This document shows positions 46,138 to 56,366 of a stretch of DNA of 64,000 nucleotides, piece after piece. Each line of letters begins with the position of its first letter. Position 1 is the stretch's first letter. The stretch is taken from contig NZ_FMZA01000010.1 of assembly GCF_900102685.1 (NCBI RefSeq), forward strand, positions 1 through 64,000, in the 5' to 3' direction. The notes beneath the pieces were generated by a model. It worked only from the letters and a program-made list of their open reading frames with translations. It did no database searches and was not told where the DNA came from. The translations under genes were made by a program, and so were the position numbers. The stretch comes from Melghirimyces thermohalophilus. GTDB lineage: Bacteria; Bacillota; Bacilli; Thermoactinomycetales; DSM-45169.

Positions 46138-47424
46138 ATGACACGGTTTGAAGCACCTCAGGCAGGAGAAAAGATTACGGTAGAAAACGGAGAACTTCGA
46201 GTACCGGATCGTCCGATCATCCCCTTCATCGAGGGGGACGGCACAGGCCCGGATATCTGGGCAGCCGCTCGCCGTGTCCTGGATGCCGCTGTAGATAAAG
46301 CATACGACTCCAAAAGAAAAATTGAATGGATGGAAATTTTCGCTGGGGAAAAAGCTTATAATCAACTAGGTAAATGGTTGCCGGAAGAAACCCTGGAGGC
46401 GATTCGCGAATACTTTGTCGCCATCAAAGGGCCTTTGACCACGCCGGTCGGAGGGGGAATTCGCTCCCTTAACGTGGCTCTGCGCCAAGAGTTAGATCTG
46501 TTTGTCTGCCTGCGCCCTGTTCGCTATTTTTCCGGTGTACCCTCTCCCGTCAAGCGACCGGAACAAGTTGATATGGTGATTTTCCGCGAAAACTCCGAAG
46601 ACATCTATGCCGGCATCGAGTGGGAAGCGGAAACGGCTGATGCCCAAAAAGTGATTCGCTTTTTGCAAGATGAGATGGGTGTGAAGAAAATCCGTTTTCC
46701 TGAAACATCGGGAATCGGTATCAAGCCTGTCTCCAGGGAAGGAACGGAGCGTCTGGTACGGGCGGCGATCCAATACGCTCTGGATAACGGCCGCAAAAGC
46801 GTCACCCTGGTCCATAAAGGCAATATCATGAAGTTTACCGAAGGCTCCTTCAAAAACTGGGGTTACGAACTGGCGGAACGGGAATTCGGTGATAAGGTGT
46901 TCACCTGGCGGCAATACGATGAGGTGGCAGAGAAGGAAGGGCGGGAAGCTGCCAACCGAGCGCAATCTGAAGCGGAAGCCGCTGGTAAGTTGATTGTGAA
47001 AGATTCCATCGCCGATGCCTTCCTGCAGCAAATTTTAACTCGTCCCGCGGAATATGATGTGATTGCCACCCTCAACCTGAACGGCGATTATGTATCCGAC
47101 GCTCTGGCTGCTCAGGTGGGTGGTATCGGTATCGCACCTGGCGCCAATATTAACTCGCAAACCGGCCATGCAATCTTTGAAGCTACCCACGGTACCGCTC
47201 CCAAATACGCGGGGATGGATAAGGTGAACCCCGGTTCCGTGATCCTCTCCGGCGTATTGATGCTGGAACACTTGGGATGGCAAGAAGCTGCGGACCGGAT
47301 CTACCGGGCCATGGATAAGACGATCAGCGAGAAGCAGGTTACTTATGATTTTGCGCGTTTGATGGAAGGTGCAACCGAACTCAAATGTTCGGAATTTGCC
47401 ACGAAGCTGATTGAAAACCTGTGA
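46138..47424 (+). CDS. icd: Isocitrate dehydrogenase (NADP+)
   Basis: 428 residues; oxidative decarboxylation of isocitrate. [40 protein letters not shown] (substrate Ser/Arg region), [15 protein letters not shown] and [20 protein letters not shown] are canonical. ATG 46138 is eight bases after AAGGAG. Confidence 0.97.
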   Translation: MTRFEAPQAGEKITVENGELRVPDRPIIPFIEGDGTGPDIWAAARRVLDAAVDKAYDSKRKIEWMEIFAGEKAYNQLGKWLPEETLEAIREYFVAIKGPLTTPVGGGIRSLNVALRQELDLFVCLRPVRYFSGVPSPVKRPEQVDMVIFRENSEDIYAGIEWEAETADAQKVIRFLQDEMGVKKIRFPETSGIGIKPVSREGTERLVRAAIQYALDNGRKSVTLVHKGNIMKFTEGSFKNWGYELAEREFGDKVFTWRQYDEVAEKEGREAANRAQSEAEAAGKLIVKDSIADAFLQQILTRPAEYDVIATLNLNGDYVSDALAAQVGGIGIAPGANINSQTGHAIFEATHGTAPKYAGMDKVNPGSVILSGVLMLEHLGWQEAADRIYRAMDKTISEKQVTYDFARLMEGATELKCSEFATKLIENL

Positions 47425-47451
47425 TGCTTCGTGTGAATGGAGGGTCTTACC

Positions 47452-48390
47452 GTGTCCATTCGCAGAAATAAAATTTCTGTTATCGGCAGTGGTTTTACAG
47501 GAGCTACGACGGCCTTGATGTTGGCCCAGAAGGAGCTGGGCGACGTGGTTTTGGTCGATATTCCTCAGGCAGAGGGTCCGACAAGAGGGAAGGCGTTGGA
47601 CATGTTGGAATCCACCCCGGTTCAGGGGGTCGATGCGCGAATTGTCGGCACCGTCGACTATAAAGATACCGAAGGATCCGATCTGGTGATCATCACCGCT
47701 GGTGTAGCCCGCAAACCGGGGATGAGCCGGGATGACTTGGTCAGCACCAATGCCAAGATCATGCGTTCGGTTACCCAAGAAGTAGTGAAGTACTCTCCAG
47801 AGACGACGATCCTGGTATTAACCAACCCGGTGGATGCCATGACTCTGGAAGTGTTTCGCACTTCCGGCTTTCCAAAAAACCGGGTAATCGGCCAGTCCGG
47901 TGTCCTGGACACTGCCCGCTTTCGCACCTTTATCGCTCAGGAGTTGAACATTTCCGTGGAAGATGTGACCGGCTTTGTGCTGGGTGGCCACGGAGACGAT
48001 ATGGTTCCGTTGGTCCGGTACTCCTACGCTGGTGGTATACCGCTGGAGAAATGGCTGTCCAAGGAGCGTCTGAAGGAGATCGTGGAACGAACTCGTAAAG
48101 GCGGCGGCGAAATCGTCAGTTTGTTGGGCAACGGAAGCGCCTACTACGCTCCCGCTGCTTCCCTGGTGGAGATGGCGGAAGCCATTCTCAAGGATAAGCG
48201 TCGGATCCTACCGGCCATCGCTTATCTTGAAGGGGAATACGGCTACCGGGATCTTTACCTCGGTGTTCCGGTCATTTTGGGTAAAAACGGCATCGAAAGA
48301 GTGATCGAGCTTGACCTAACCGAGGAAGAAAAGAAAGAGCTGGATCAATCTGCCGATTCGGTGCGAAAAGTGATGAAGTTGCTCAATTGA
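47452..48390 (+). CDS. mdh: Malate dehydrogenase
   Basis: 312 residues, exactly the length of the Bacillus LDH-like enzyme. NAD fold [20 protein letters not shown], active-site [20 protein letters not shown] with catalytic His, and [17 protein letters not shown]. Start GTG 47452 with GGAGGG seven bases before. Ends with a terminator. Confidence 0.97.
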   Translation: MSIRRNKISVIGSGFTGATTALMLAQKELGDVVLVDIPQAEGPTRGKALDMLESTPVQGVDARIVGTVDYKDTEGSDLVIITAGVARKPGMSRDDLVSTNAKIMRSVTQEVVKYSPETTILVLTNPVDAMTLEVFRTSGFPKNRVIGQSGVLDTARFRTFIAQELNISVEDVTGFVLGGHGDDMVPLVRYSYAGGIPLEKWLSKERLKEIVERTRKGGGEIVSLLGNGSAYYAPAASLVEMAEAILKDKRRILPAIAYLEGEYGYRDLYLGVPVILGKNGIERVIELDLTEEEKKELDQSADSVRKVMKLLN

Positions 48391-48396
48391 GCAGGA

Positions 48397-48421
48397 AGCC
48401 CGGGTAAGACCGGGCTTTTTT
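48397..48421 (+). terminator. Terminator after mdh
   Basis: AGCCCGG pairs with CCGGGCT over a six-base loop and is followed by six T. Confidence 0.85.
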
Positions 48422-48661
48422 GTTGGGGAAACTGTAAAGTTTTTCCTGACATCGATTCTGGGGACTTTACTCAAACGGCAGATGGTGTACCATGGGAAGT
48501 GAATGAACAAGATACGGTGAGAAAAAATAGAGAGGGGTTACCGCTAGTGCCTCTTCCGGAAATGATACAGTTTCTATTGAATCTTATAAGTGGAATAAGT
48601 ATCTGAAGGGGCACCATAATCATTCCAGTATATGGGAGATCGATGAAGCGGGGGATCAAAC

Positions 48662-49369
48662 ATGGACAAAAAAGTATTGGTGGTTGACGACGAACCCTCC
48701 ATCGTGAAGCTGGTTCAATTCAATTTGGAAAAGGACGGCTATCAGGTGGAAGTTGCTACTGACGGGGAAATGGCCTTGGACAAGGTGAAAGAGGCTGTTC
48801 CCGATTTGGTGGTGCTTGACCTGATGCTGCCCAAAGTGGACGGGTTGGAGGTTTGCAAACAGTTGCGGAAGAAGAGCCGGCATATCCCGATTTTGATGCT
48901 GACGGCCAAAACCGAGGAGTTTGACAAAGTGCTCGGCCTGGAGCTGGGTGCGGATGATTATATGACCAAACCCTTTAGCCCCCGGGAGCTGGTGGCTCGG
49001 ATCAAAGCGATATTCCGCCGGATGGAAGCCGTTCAGGCCAAAGGGACCCCAAAGGAAGAAGGGCTGAAAATCGGCGATCTTCAGATCGACACAGAGGGGT
49101 ACGAGGTGCTCAGAAAGGGAGAACCGATCGACTTGACGCCCAAAGAATTTGAGCTTTTGGTCTATCTGGCCAATCATCGGGGCAAGGTGCTCTCCCGGGA
49201 TCAATTGTTGAATGCCGTTTGGGATTACGACTATATCGGGGATACACGGATTGTCGACGTCCACGTTAGCCACCTGCGGGAAAAGGTGGAGGAGGACTCC
49301 CGCAATCCGCTCTATATTAAAACCGTTCGCGGAATCGGGTACAAATTTGAAGGTCCGAAGGAATCATGA
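48662..49369 (+). CDS. phoP: Response regulator PhoP
   Basis: 235 residues, OmpR-type. Receiver domain with phospho-Asp in VVLDLMLPKVDGLEVC near 53, then winged helix (RDQLLNAVWDYDYIGDTRIV followed by DVHVSHLREKVE). Its pairing with phoR (ATGA overlap) after mdh is the Bacillus phoPR position. It activates phosphate-starvation genes such as pst just downstream. Confidence 0.95.
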   Translation: MDKKVLVVDDEPSIVKLVQFNLEKDGYQVEVATDGEMALDKVKEAVPDLVVLDLMLPKVDGLEVCKQLRKKSRHIPILMLTAKTEEFDKVLGLELGADDYMTKPFSPRELVARIKAIFRRMEAVQAKGTPKEEGLKIGDLQIDTEGYEVLRKGEPIDLTPKEFELLVYLANHRGKVLSRDQLLNAVWDYDYIGDTRIVDVHVSHLREKVEEDSRNPLYIKTVRGIGYKFEGPKES

Positions 49370-51123
49370 GATCTGTTCGTAATCGGTTAACCTGGATGTT
49401 TCTCCTCGTCATCGCCACATCCGTCCTGGGGACGGGGATCTTTGTCGCGCTGTTGTTGAAAGCCTCCTATTTGGATTCGTTGACGGACCGTCTCGGCAAA
49501 GAAGGACGTCTTCTGGTCGATACCCTCAACTGGGAAGAAGCGCTGGAGAAACCGGCGCTTTTTCAACAGCAGGCGATCAAATTCAGCCGTTCCCTGGATG
49601 CCCGGGTCACCCTGATCGATCACGATGGAGAGGTGTTGGGGGATTCGTCCAAGCCCCCTCGTGAGCTGGGCAATCTGAAACACCACCGCCCAGTGGCCCG
49701 GGCACTACAGGCGGAATCCAAAGGGAATTATGACAGTGTCACCACCCATGATAAACTGTATGTCTTCATTCCGGTGGTGAAAGGAAGAGGCGGGGATACC
49801 CAGGTTTTGGGGGCGGTTCGTCTGGCTCTGGAGTTGGAAACGATTGATAAAAGCCTGAGCCAGGTATTGGTCTCCCTCACCTTGGGACTTCTATTCTCTT
49901 TTGTCTTTGGAGCTTTCATGAGTTCCCGCATCGCTCTACATATCACCCGTCCCATTGAAGAAATCACCCAAGTTGCGGTGGATATCGCCCGGAATAAATT
50001 GCATCGCCGGGTGCCGGTCAAACAGAGGGATGAGATTGGCCGGCTGGCTACAGCTATCAACCGAATGGCAGCGGGTCTCCGTTACCAGCTGGAGACCATC
50101 CGTAAAAACGAACGCCGCTTGACCAGTGTGATCGAAACCATGGAGAGTGGACTGCTGTTGGTGGATTCCGAGGAAAAGATTACCTTGGCTAACCAAGCGA
50201 TTCACCGCTTTTTTAAGTTGAAGGGGCCTCTGTTGAACAAATCCCTGTCGGACCGGGCTGTTTTCCACGATCTGTATCGGTTGTATCGCAAATGCCTGCA
50301 GACCGGTGAGCAAGTGAAGGAGGAGCTTCACCTTTATTATCCGGAAGAACGGATGATGGAAGCCAACCTCACCCCCATCCACGGAGAAAGAGGGGGGATG
50401 GGTGTTGTTGTGGTTTTACATGATATTACGGCGATTCGCAGGTTGGAAAAAATGCGGACAGAATTTGTGGCCAATGTCTCCCATGAGTTAAAGACGCCGG
50501 TCACCTCTTTGCGGGGCTTTGCGGAAACCCTGCTTGAGGGGAACGTCGATGATCCGGAAATGAGACGGGAATTCCTTGGGATTATTCAAGCGGAAAGTCT
50601 CCGCCTCGAAAGGCTGATCGGGGACTTGTTGGACCTCTCTCGGATCGAGTCGCGCAAAATGAGCCTTGATTTAGAGAGAATAGGGGTGCGGGATCTGATC
50701 CAAACCGTATCTAAAACCGTGGAAGATGGGATGAAAAAACATGAGCTTACCTTCCAGATCGAAGTGGAGGAGAATTTTCAAGTTCAGGTGGACAAGGATC
50801 GGTTTTCCCAGATTTTAATCAATCTCCTGTCCAACTCCATGGCCTATACGCCCCGGGGCGGGGAGGTGATCGTATCCGCCGGCAAAGAAAAAGATCATTG
50901 GTGGATCCGGGTGGCGGATACGGGAATCGGAATCCCGGAAGAAGATGTATCCCGTATCTTTGAGCGTTTTTATCGGGTGGATAAAGCGCGTTCCCGGGAG
51001 TCCGGAGGAACGGGTTTGGGATTGGCGATCGTCAAACATCTGGTGGAGGCCCATGAGGGTAAGATCCACGTAGACAGTCAGGTAGGGGAAGGGACCGCGA
51101 TCACACTCTCCTTTCCCCGTTGA
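49366..51123 (+). CDS. phoR: Phosphate sensor histidine kinase PhoR
   Basis: 585 residues: two membrane helices around an extracytoplasmic PhoR-type domain (about 30-160), HAMP (190-240), PAS (250-350), HisKA with VANVSHELKTPVTSLRGFAE near 367, and an HATPase domain (ILINLLSNSMAYTPRGGEVI; ADTGIGIPEEDVSRIFERFY). Overlaps phoP by four bases. Confidence 0.95.
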   Translation: MRSVRNRLTWMFLLVIATSVLGTGIFVALLLKASYLDSLTDRLGKEGRLLVDTLNWEEALEKPALFQQQAIKFSRSLDARVTLIDHDGEVLGDSSKPPRELGNLKHHRPVARALQAESKGNYDSVTTHDKLYVFIPVVKGRGGDTQVLGAVRLALELETIDKSLSQVLVSLTLGLLFSFVFGAFMSSRIALHITRPIEEITQVAVDIARNKLHRRVPVKQRDEIGRLATAINRMAAGLRYQLETIRKNERRLTSVIETMESGLLLVDSEEKITLANQAIHRFFKLKGPLLNKSLSDRAVFHDLYRLYRKCLQTGEQVKEELHLYYPEERMMEANLTPIHGERGGMGVVVVLHDITAIRRLEKMRTEFVANVSHELKTPVTSLRGFAETLLEGNVDDPEMRREFLGIIQAESLRLERLIGDLLDLSRIESRKMSLDLERIGVRDLIQTVSKTVEDGMKKHELTFQIEVEENFQVQVDKDRFSQILINLLSNSMAYTPRGGEVIVSAGKEKDHWWIRVADTGIGIPEEDVSRIFERFYRVDKARSRESGGTGLGLAIVKHLVEAHEGKIHVDSQVGEGTAITLSFPR

Positions 51124-51146
51124 GATATAGGATTCTGATTTTTAGC

Positions 51147-51166
51147 AGCCCCGCAGGGGCTTTTTT
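51147..51166 (+). terminator. Terminator after phoR
   Basis: AGCCCC, GCA loop, GGGGCT and six T; it separates phoPR from pst. Confidence 0.85.
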
Positions 51167-51167
51167 G

Positions 51168-51217
51168 TTACAGAATGTTAACATCGAATTTAATCAAAGA
51201 TTTACAATCCATTTAAG
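51168..51217 (+). promoter_or_regulatory. PhoP-box array before pstS
   Basis: Direct hexamers at a regular 10-12 base step: TTACAG (51168), TTAACA (51178), TTTAAT (51189), TTTACA (51201), TTTAAG (51212). The pattern TTAACA-like repeated about every 11 bases is the B. subtilis PhoP box. A TTTATA at about 51235 could be the -10. Confidence 0.7.
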
Positions 51218-51302
51218 CCAAGACAATAGTCGCGATTTATAGTGGAAATGGTTTAACAAAAGACTAGTCAATCGAGAGCTAAATCTCTAGGGGGGCGACG
51301 TT

Positions 51303-52247
51303 GTGAAGTTGAGAAAGAGTTTGCAAGCGGCAGGCGCTCTGGTACTTTCTCTATCTTTGGTTGTCGGTTGTTCATCGAACAACCCCAACGCGAAAGAAAA
51401 TGGAGGCGGCCTCAGCGGAAAAATTCAAATAGATGGCTCCAGCACCGTTTACCCCGTTTCTCAAGCGGTGGCTGAAGAGTTTATGAAGAAGAACCCGGGG
51501 GTCAACATCACCGTTTCTCAATCCGGAACCGGTGGCGGTTTTGAAAAATGGGCCAAGCAAGAGACCGACCTCTCTGACGCTTCCCGCCAGATCAAAGAAG
51601 AAGAAAAGAAAAATGCTGAAAAAGCCGGCCTCGATCCGATTGAAGTTCCGGTGGCCAAAGACGGCATCACGGTGGTGGTCAACAAAGAGAACGATTTTGT
51701 GGACAAACTGACCGTGGAACAGTTGAAGAAAATCTGGGAACCCAACAGCAAGGTGAAAACCTGGAAGGATGTCAACCCCGAATGGCCGGACGAACCGATC
51801 CAACTGTACGGTCCAGGGACCTCTTCCGGTACCTTTGACTACTTCACGGAGGAAATCGTCGGAGAAGAGGGGAAAAGTCGCACCGACTACACCCAGTCCG
51901 AGGATGACAACACCCTGGTTCAGGGCGTGACCGGTGACAAAAATGCCCTCGGTTACTTCGGTTATGCTTACTACAAAGAGAATAAAGAGAAGTTGAAAGC
52001 TGTCCCAATCGATGCCGGTAAAGGCGCTGTAACACCGACCGATGAAACGATTCAGAGCGGCAAATACACACCGCTTTCCCGTCCCATCTACGTCTATGCT
52101 AGTAAACAAGCCATGGAAAAAGAGCATATTAAGAAATTTATGGAGTTCTATCTGACGGAAGGGAAAGAGCTGGTGCCGAAAGTTGGCTTTGTTCCGCTGA
52201 AGGATGAGAAATACCAGGCCAGCTTGAAAGAGCTCGGTATTGAGTAA
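51303..52247 (+). CDS. pstS: Phosphate ABC transporter, substrate-binding lipoprotein
   Basis: 314 residues with lipoprotein signal ([11 protein letters not shown]). [18 protein letters not shown] and [20 protein letters not shown] bind phosphate; [14 protein letters not shown] completes the site. GTG start behind a run of G seven bases upstream. Expected to be induced by PhoP at low phosphate. Confidence 0.96.
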   Translation: MKLRKSLQAAGALVLSLSLVVGCSSNNPNAKENGGGLSGKIQIDGSSTVYPVSQAVAEEFMKKNPGVNITVSQSGTGGGFEKWAKQETDLSDASRQIKEEEKKNAEKAGLDPIEVPVAKDGITVVVNKENDFVDKLTVEQLKKIWEPNSKVKTWKDVNPEWPDEPIQLYGPGTSSGTFDYFTEEIVGEEGKSRTDYTQSEDDNTLVQGVTGDKNALGYFGYAYYKENKEKLKAVPIDAGKGAVTPTDETIQSGKYTPLSRPIYVYASKQAMEKEHIKKFMEFYLTEGKELVPKVGFVPLKDEKYQASLKELGIE

Positions 52248-52285
52248 AGGGCGACAGCTCTTTTGCAACAAAGGATGCATGGGGT

Positions 52286-52317
52286 GTGTGGCCGTCCCGT
52301 CTGGGGCTGTGCCACAC
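52286..52317 (+). terminator. Hairpin between pstS and pstC
   Basis: GTGTGGC (52286-52292) pairs with GCCACAC (52311-52317). Such hairpins commonly stabilise or attenuate so that PstS exceeds the membrane parts. Confidence 0.5.
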
Positions 52318-52348
52318 TTTCCCATGTTTAAGAGAGGAGCGAAAAGAT

Positions 52349-53281
52349 ATGAAAACTGCTGGATCGGTGGGATTGGATCGCTTCCGAAAACAGCGTACCT
52401 TACGCACCGCATGGGAAGGGATGATTCCCAAGCTGCTCATGGTCTGCGCTCTGGTGTCCGTTTTGACTACCATCGGTATTGTTTTCACCCTGATCAAGGA
52501 GACGGCATCCTTTTTTCAGGATGTCCCTTTTCTCCACTTTATCACGGGTACCGAATGGACGGCACTGTTTAGCGGGGCACAGCAACAATTTGGTGTATTG
52601 CCGCTGATCAGCGGGACGATGTTGGTGACGGTGGGGGCGGCCGTGGTGGCAATTCCTCTCGGTCTTTTTTCCGCCATCTACCTGAGTGAATATGCTCCTG
52701 ACAAAGTCCGTCGCATTTTGAAGCCGGTTCTGGAGATTTTGGCTGGGATTCCCACTGTGGTCTACGGCTTTTTCGCTTTTACTTTTATCACGCCATTATT
52801 GAAGAATTTCATTCCGCAAATCAGCTCTTTCAATGCCTTGAGTGCAAGCATCGTTGTTGGAATTATGATCATTCCCATGATCGCTTCGCTGTCGGAAGAT
52901 GCCATGAGCTCCGTACCTCGCGGCGTTCGGGAGGCGGCCTATGCGATGGGCTCCACCCGGCTGGAAGTGGCGATGAAAGTGGTGGTGCCGGCGGCATTGT
53001 CAGGGATTATCGCCTCCTTTGTGCTTGGCATTTCTCGGGCCATCGGTGAAACGATGATTGTGACCATCGCCGCCGGTGCGACACCGACTATGTCCTTGGA
53101 TCCCACCCAATCGATCCAGACGATGACCGCCTACATGGTGCAGGCCGCTTCGGGAGACATCAGTTATGGCACCACGGCTTACAAATCCATTTATGCGGTG
53201 GGCATGACCTTGTTTATCTTTACCATGATCATGAACCTGTTTGCCCAATATATCTCCCGCCGCTTTAAGGAGGAATACTGA
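52349..53281 (+). CDS. pstC: Phosphate ABC transporter permease PstC
   Basis: 310 residues, six membrane helices; [20 protein letters not shown] and [20 protein letters not shown] (EAA loop). ATG 52349 after GAGGAG. Its stop overlaps the pstA start. Confidence 0.95.
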   Translation: MKTAGSVGLDRFRKQRTLRTAWEGMIPKLLMVCALVSVLTTIGIVFTLIKETASFFQDVPFLHFITGTEWTALFSGAQQQFGVLPLISGTMLVTVGAAVVAIPLGLFSAIYLSEYAPDKVRRILKPVLEILAGIPTVVYGFFAFTFITPLLKNFIPQISSFNALSASIVVGIMIIPMIASLSEDAMSSVPRGVREAAYAMGSTRLEVAMKVVVPAALSGIIASFVLGISRAIGETMIVTIAAGATPTMSLDPTQSIQTMTAYMVQAASGDISYGTTAYKSIYAVGMTLFIFTMIMNLFAQYISRRFKEEY

Positions 53282-54207
53282 TGGGTGCGGAAGAAGCGAT
53301 GGTCCGTCAGGGCAGCAACCGGACCGCCCCGACCAAATCAGCGACGAACAGCTCTGGACGCGTCGTTTTCCGTCGGTTGAAGAACCGGATCGCCCATGGG
53401 CTGTTCCTATTGGCCACGTTAGTCGGTGTGGTGGTATTGGCTGTACTTTTATTCGATATCTTTAAAACCGGCTGGAAATGGCTGAGCCTCGATCTGCTCA
53501 ACAATTTTTCTTCCCGTTTCCCCGAAGAATCCGGGGTGAAAGCGCCCCTGTGGGGATCCCTCTGGTTGATTGCGGTTACCGCTCCGCTCACATTTATCTT
53601 TGGTGTAGGGACGGCCATCTATTTGGAAGAGTACGCAAAACAGAATGGGTTTACGCGGATGATTCAACTGAACATCAGCAACTTGGCCGGCGTTCCCTCC
53701 ATCGTATTCGGGATCTTGGGTCTCACTCTGTTTGCCCGGGGTTTGCAACTGGGACAAAGTGTGCTGGCCGGGGCCTTGACCATGACCCTGCTGATTCTGC
53801 CGATCGTGATTGTGTCCGCCCGGGAAGCGATCGCCAGCGTGCCCTCTTCCCTGCGCCAAGCTTCTTTCGCCATGGGGGCCACCCGGTGGCAGACCATTTC
53901 CAAGGTGGTTCTTCCCTACTCCATGCCGGGGATCATGACTGGAACCATCCTGGCACTCTCCCGGGCCGTCGGTGAGACGGCTCCCCTGATCATGGTGGGG
54001 GCGGTCACCTTTATCTATTTCACACCGGGGAATGTATTTGATTCCTTCACAGTGTTGCCGATTCAGATCTATACCTGGACCGGTTTGCCGAAAGAAGAAT
54101 TTCAGCAGCTGGCGGCGGCAGGGATCATCGTGCTGTTGGCTATCCTGCTGACCATGAATGCGCTGGCGATTATCCTGCGGAATAAATTTCAACGGAGAGA
54201 CGGTTAA
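53281..54207 (+). CDS. pstA: Phosphate ABC transporter permease PstA
   Basis: 308 residues. The first 35 are polar, then six helices with [20 protein letters not shown] and [20 protein letters not shown] (EAA loop). AAGGAGG ribosome site inside the end of pstC. Confidence 0.95.
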   Translation: MGAEEAMVRQGSNRTAPTKSATNSSGRVVFRRLKNRIAHGLFLLATLVGVVVLAVLLFDIFKTGWKWLSLDLLNNFSSRFPEESGVKAPLWGSLWLIAVTAPLTFIFGVGTAIYLEEYAKQNGFTRMIQLNISNLAGVPSIVFGILGLTLFARGLQLGQSVLAGALTMTLLILPIVIVSAREAIASVPSSLRQASFAMGATRWQTISKVVLPYSMPGIMTGTILALSRAVGETAPLIMVGAVTFIYFTPGNVFDSFTVLPIQIYTWTGLPKEEFQQLAAAGIIVLLAILLTMNALAIILRNKFQRRDG

Positions 54208-54221
54208 GGGGGTAACGATCC

Positions 54222-54998
54222 ATGGCAGAACAGAGCGTGCTGACAAAACCGGCGATCCAGGTGGAGGATCTAGATCTTTACTACGGTGATCATCAGGCCT
54301 TGTACAATATCGCTTTGGAAGTGGAAGAAAACTCGGTGACGGCCTTAATCGGTCCGTCCGGATGTGGAAAATCCACTTTCCTTCGCACACTCAACCGAAT
54401 GAACGATTTGATTCCCGGCGTTAAAATTGACGGGAAGATCCGGTTGTACGGTGAAGACATCTATGATCGAAAAGTGGATGTGGAGATGCTTCGCAAGCAG
54501 GTGGGGATGGTGTTTCAAACGCCTAACCCCTTTCCCAAAAGCATTTACGATAATATCGCCTACGGGCCCCGAATTCACGGGATCCGCAGCAAAAAGCAGC
54601 TGGATGAGATCGTGGAACGGAGTCTGCGGCAAGCGGCGCTGTGGGATGAAGTGAAAGACCGCCTTAAAGACCGCGCTACCGGCCTGTCCGGCGGACAGCA
54701 GCAGCGCCTCTGCATCGCCCGGGCATTGGCGGTGGAACCGGAAATTGTGCTGATGGACGAACCCACCTCTGCCCTGGATCCGATTTCCACGTCCAAGATC
54801 GAAGAATTGCTCGGAGAATTAAAAGAAAAATACACGATTGTGATTGTCACCCACAATATGCAGCAGGCGGCCCGCGTTTCCGATAAGACTGCTTTCTTCC
54901 TGAACGGGGAATTGGTTGAGTATGGCGAGACGGACACCTTGTTCTCCAACCCGAGTAACTCGAAGACTGAGGACTATATCACCGGCCGCTTCGGTTGA
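54222..54998 (+). CDS. pstB: Phosphate ABC transporter ATPase PstB
   Basis: 258 residues. Walker [21 protein letters not shown], signature [16 protein letters not shown], Walker [15 protein letters not shown]; the NRMNDLIPG stretch is PstB-specific. Powers phosphate import. Confidence 0.97.
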   Translation: MAEQSVLTKPAIQVEDLDLYYGDHQALYNIALEVEENSVTALIGPSGCGKSTFLRTLNRMNDLIPGVKIDGKIRLYGEDIYDRKVDVEMLRKQVGMVFQTPNPFPKSIYDNIAYGPRIHGIRSKKQLDEIVERSLRQAALWDEVKDRLKDRATGLSGGQQQRLCIARALAVEPEIVLMDEPTSALDPISTSKIEELLGELKEKYTIVIVTHNMQQAARVSDKTAFFLNGELVEYGETDTLFSNPSNSKTEDYITGRFG

Positions 54999-55015
54999 GG
55001 AAAGGAGTCTGATCG

Positions 55016-55672
55016 GTGATTCGACAATTTGATACTTCCCTGAAGGAAGTGAAGCATCTCCTGCTGGATATGGGTGAAAAGCTGGAGATTGCCATTAACA
55101 AGGCAGTCAAATCCCTATCCCGGCTGGATGTGGATATGGCGAGGGATGTTTTGAACAATGATCAGGCGATTGACGAGATGGAGAACCGGATCGATGATAA
55201 AGTGGCGACGCTGATCGCCACCCAGCAGCCGGTGGCCAAGGATCTACGCAAACTGATCTCCGCCCTTAAAATCGCCTCCGATATGGAGCGGATGGCTGAC
55301 TTGGCTACAAATATCGCGGAGGTCACGCTTCACTTTGTGGAAAACGACCTGAAATTGTTTAAGGAACTGAAGGACATCTCGGAGATGGCCCGGATTACGC
55401 AAAATATGGTCCATGACGGGATCAACAGTTATATCGATGGTAATGTGGACCTGTCTAAAAAGATGGCGGAAACCGACGATCAGGTGGACAAGCTGTATGA
55501 GAGAATCGTCAAGGAACTGTTGGAGGATATGATTCAAGAACAGAAATTTACGGAGGTTTCCCTCCGCCTCTGCTTTGTGGCCCGCTATCTGGAACGGATT
55601 GCTGATCACGCCACCAATGTTGCGGAAAGCGTCGTCTATATCGAGACCGGAAAACGGGAAGATTTAAACTGA
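55016..55672 (+). CDS. phoU: Phosphate signalling protein PhoU
   Basis: 218 residues, two three-helix bundles with metal-binding repeats: ASDMERMADLATNIAEVTLH near 90 and VARYLERIADHATNVAESVV near 185. Couples Pst activity to PhoR. Last gene of the pst operon. Confidence 0.95.
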   Translation: MIRQFDTSLKEVKHLLLDMGEKLEIAINKAVKSLSRLDVDMARDVLNNDQAIDEMENRIDDKVATLIATQQPVAKDLRKLISALKIASDMERMADLATNIAEVTLHFVENDLKLFKELKDISEMARITQNMVHDGINSYIDGNVDLSKKMAETDDQVDKLYERIVKELLEDMIQEQKFTEVSLRLCFVARYLERIADHATNVAESVVYIETGKREDLN

Positions 55673-55684
55673 CCGCCAATACAA

Positions 55685-55714
55685 AGAGGCAGCCGATACG
55701 GATCGGCTGCCTCT
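55685..55714. terminator. Terminator after phoU
   Basis: Perfect 13-base stem (55685-55697 with 55702-55714) with an ACGG loop, followed by CTTTG. A second hairpin at about 55727-55754 belongs to the minus-strand gene beyond. Confidence 0.78.
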
Positions 55715-55757
55715 CTTTGATGGAGAAAGCCACGAAGGTCAATCTTCGTGGCTTCGA

Positions 55758-56225
55758 TTATTTTTCCGGCGGTTGCGGCGTCGGAGTGGAGGGACCTTGG
55801 TCCCCGTATCGCTCTTCGATATATTGGCGAATTTCCTGCAGGGAGTTGCCTTCCTTTTTCATAGCCACCGCGTCACGCGCGATGTTGATGCAGATGCCTC
55901 AGGTGGCACCCATCCGATCCCAGGCCACGTTACCGTCTTCTCCTTTGTCCTGAATGAAACAATGGGCATTATGTCCGTGGCCCTGCGAGCCGCAGCCACA
56001 ATAACAGGGCATGTGTTCAAGCAAGTCGGTGTGAGCGTAGGCCAGCCGATATGCTTCCTGGGCTCGAGGTGGGGCGGATAGGATAAACTCCGGCAGCTCA
56101 ACCTTTACTTGTTCGGCTTCTTTCGTTAAGTCTTGCAGGCTTTCTTCGGAAGGGCCGCTGGTTGCACCGGAGCATCCGGTCAGTGCCAACAGGAGCATCA
56201 ATCCCAATAGCAAAGCTCGTTTCAT
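55758..56225 (-). CDS. CYCXC/PCYCGC-motif lipoprotein, candidate selenoprotein
   Basis: Read with one in-frame TGA (55899-55901) as selenocysteine, this is a 155-residue lipoprotein. Residues 1-18 are a signal ending in the lipobox LTGC; MPCYCGCGSQGHGHNAHCF near 72 is the family motif; residue 109 is the TGA in the context AT-U-GICINIA, where Bacillus homologues have a CxxC. The reading frame continues with normal family sequence (ARDAVAMKKEGNSLQEIRQY and IEERYGDQG) to TAA. Starting 14 bases after TGA a 7-base stem with a CGUGA loop fits the bacterial SECIS layout. I recall RefSeq naming this family CYCXC (seleno)protein. Alternative: a nonsense mutation. GGAGGTG ribosome site. Confidence 0.75.
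55866..55884 (-). promoter_or_regulatory. Putative bacterial SECIS hairpin
   Basis: On the minus strand CATCGCG (55884-55878) pairs with CGCGGTG (55872-55866, one G-U); loop C-G-U-G-A. The loop begins 21 nucleotides after the TGA and has G as its second base, both within the bacterial SECIS model as I know it. Confidence 0.5.
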
Positions 56226-56366
56226 CCCTACACCTCCATTCTGAAAAAACGTGCTTCGATTCTAGCGATGACGATAAAATCGTAACGGATGGTTGGTTAG
56301 AAAACAAGTGATGGGGGTGGAATAATGAAATGGTGTTGACACGGTCTCGAAGAGCAGATCCCAACT

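Noticed and set aside
55899-56225. The lipoprotein ending at the TGA as a complete 108-residue protein
   Set aside because: The family domain continues in frame after the TGA; stopping there would remove a conserved C-terminal helix and half of the CxxC motif.
55673-56366. A tRNA-Sec (selC) or sel genes near the candidate selenoprotein
   Set aside because: No 90-100 base cloverleaf or matching reading frame was seen in this interval, and none of the recognised genes in the window is a sel gene.
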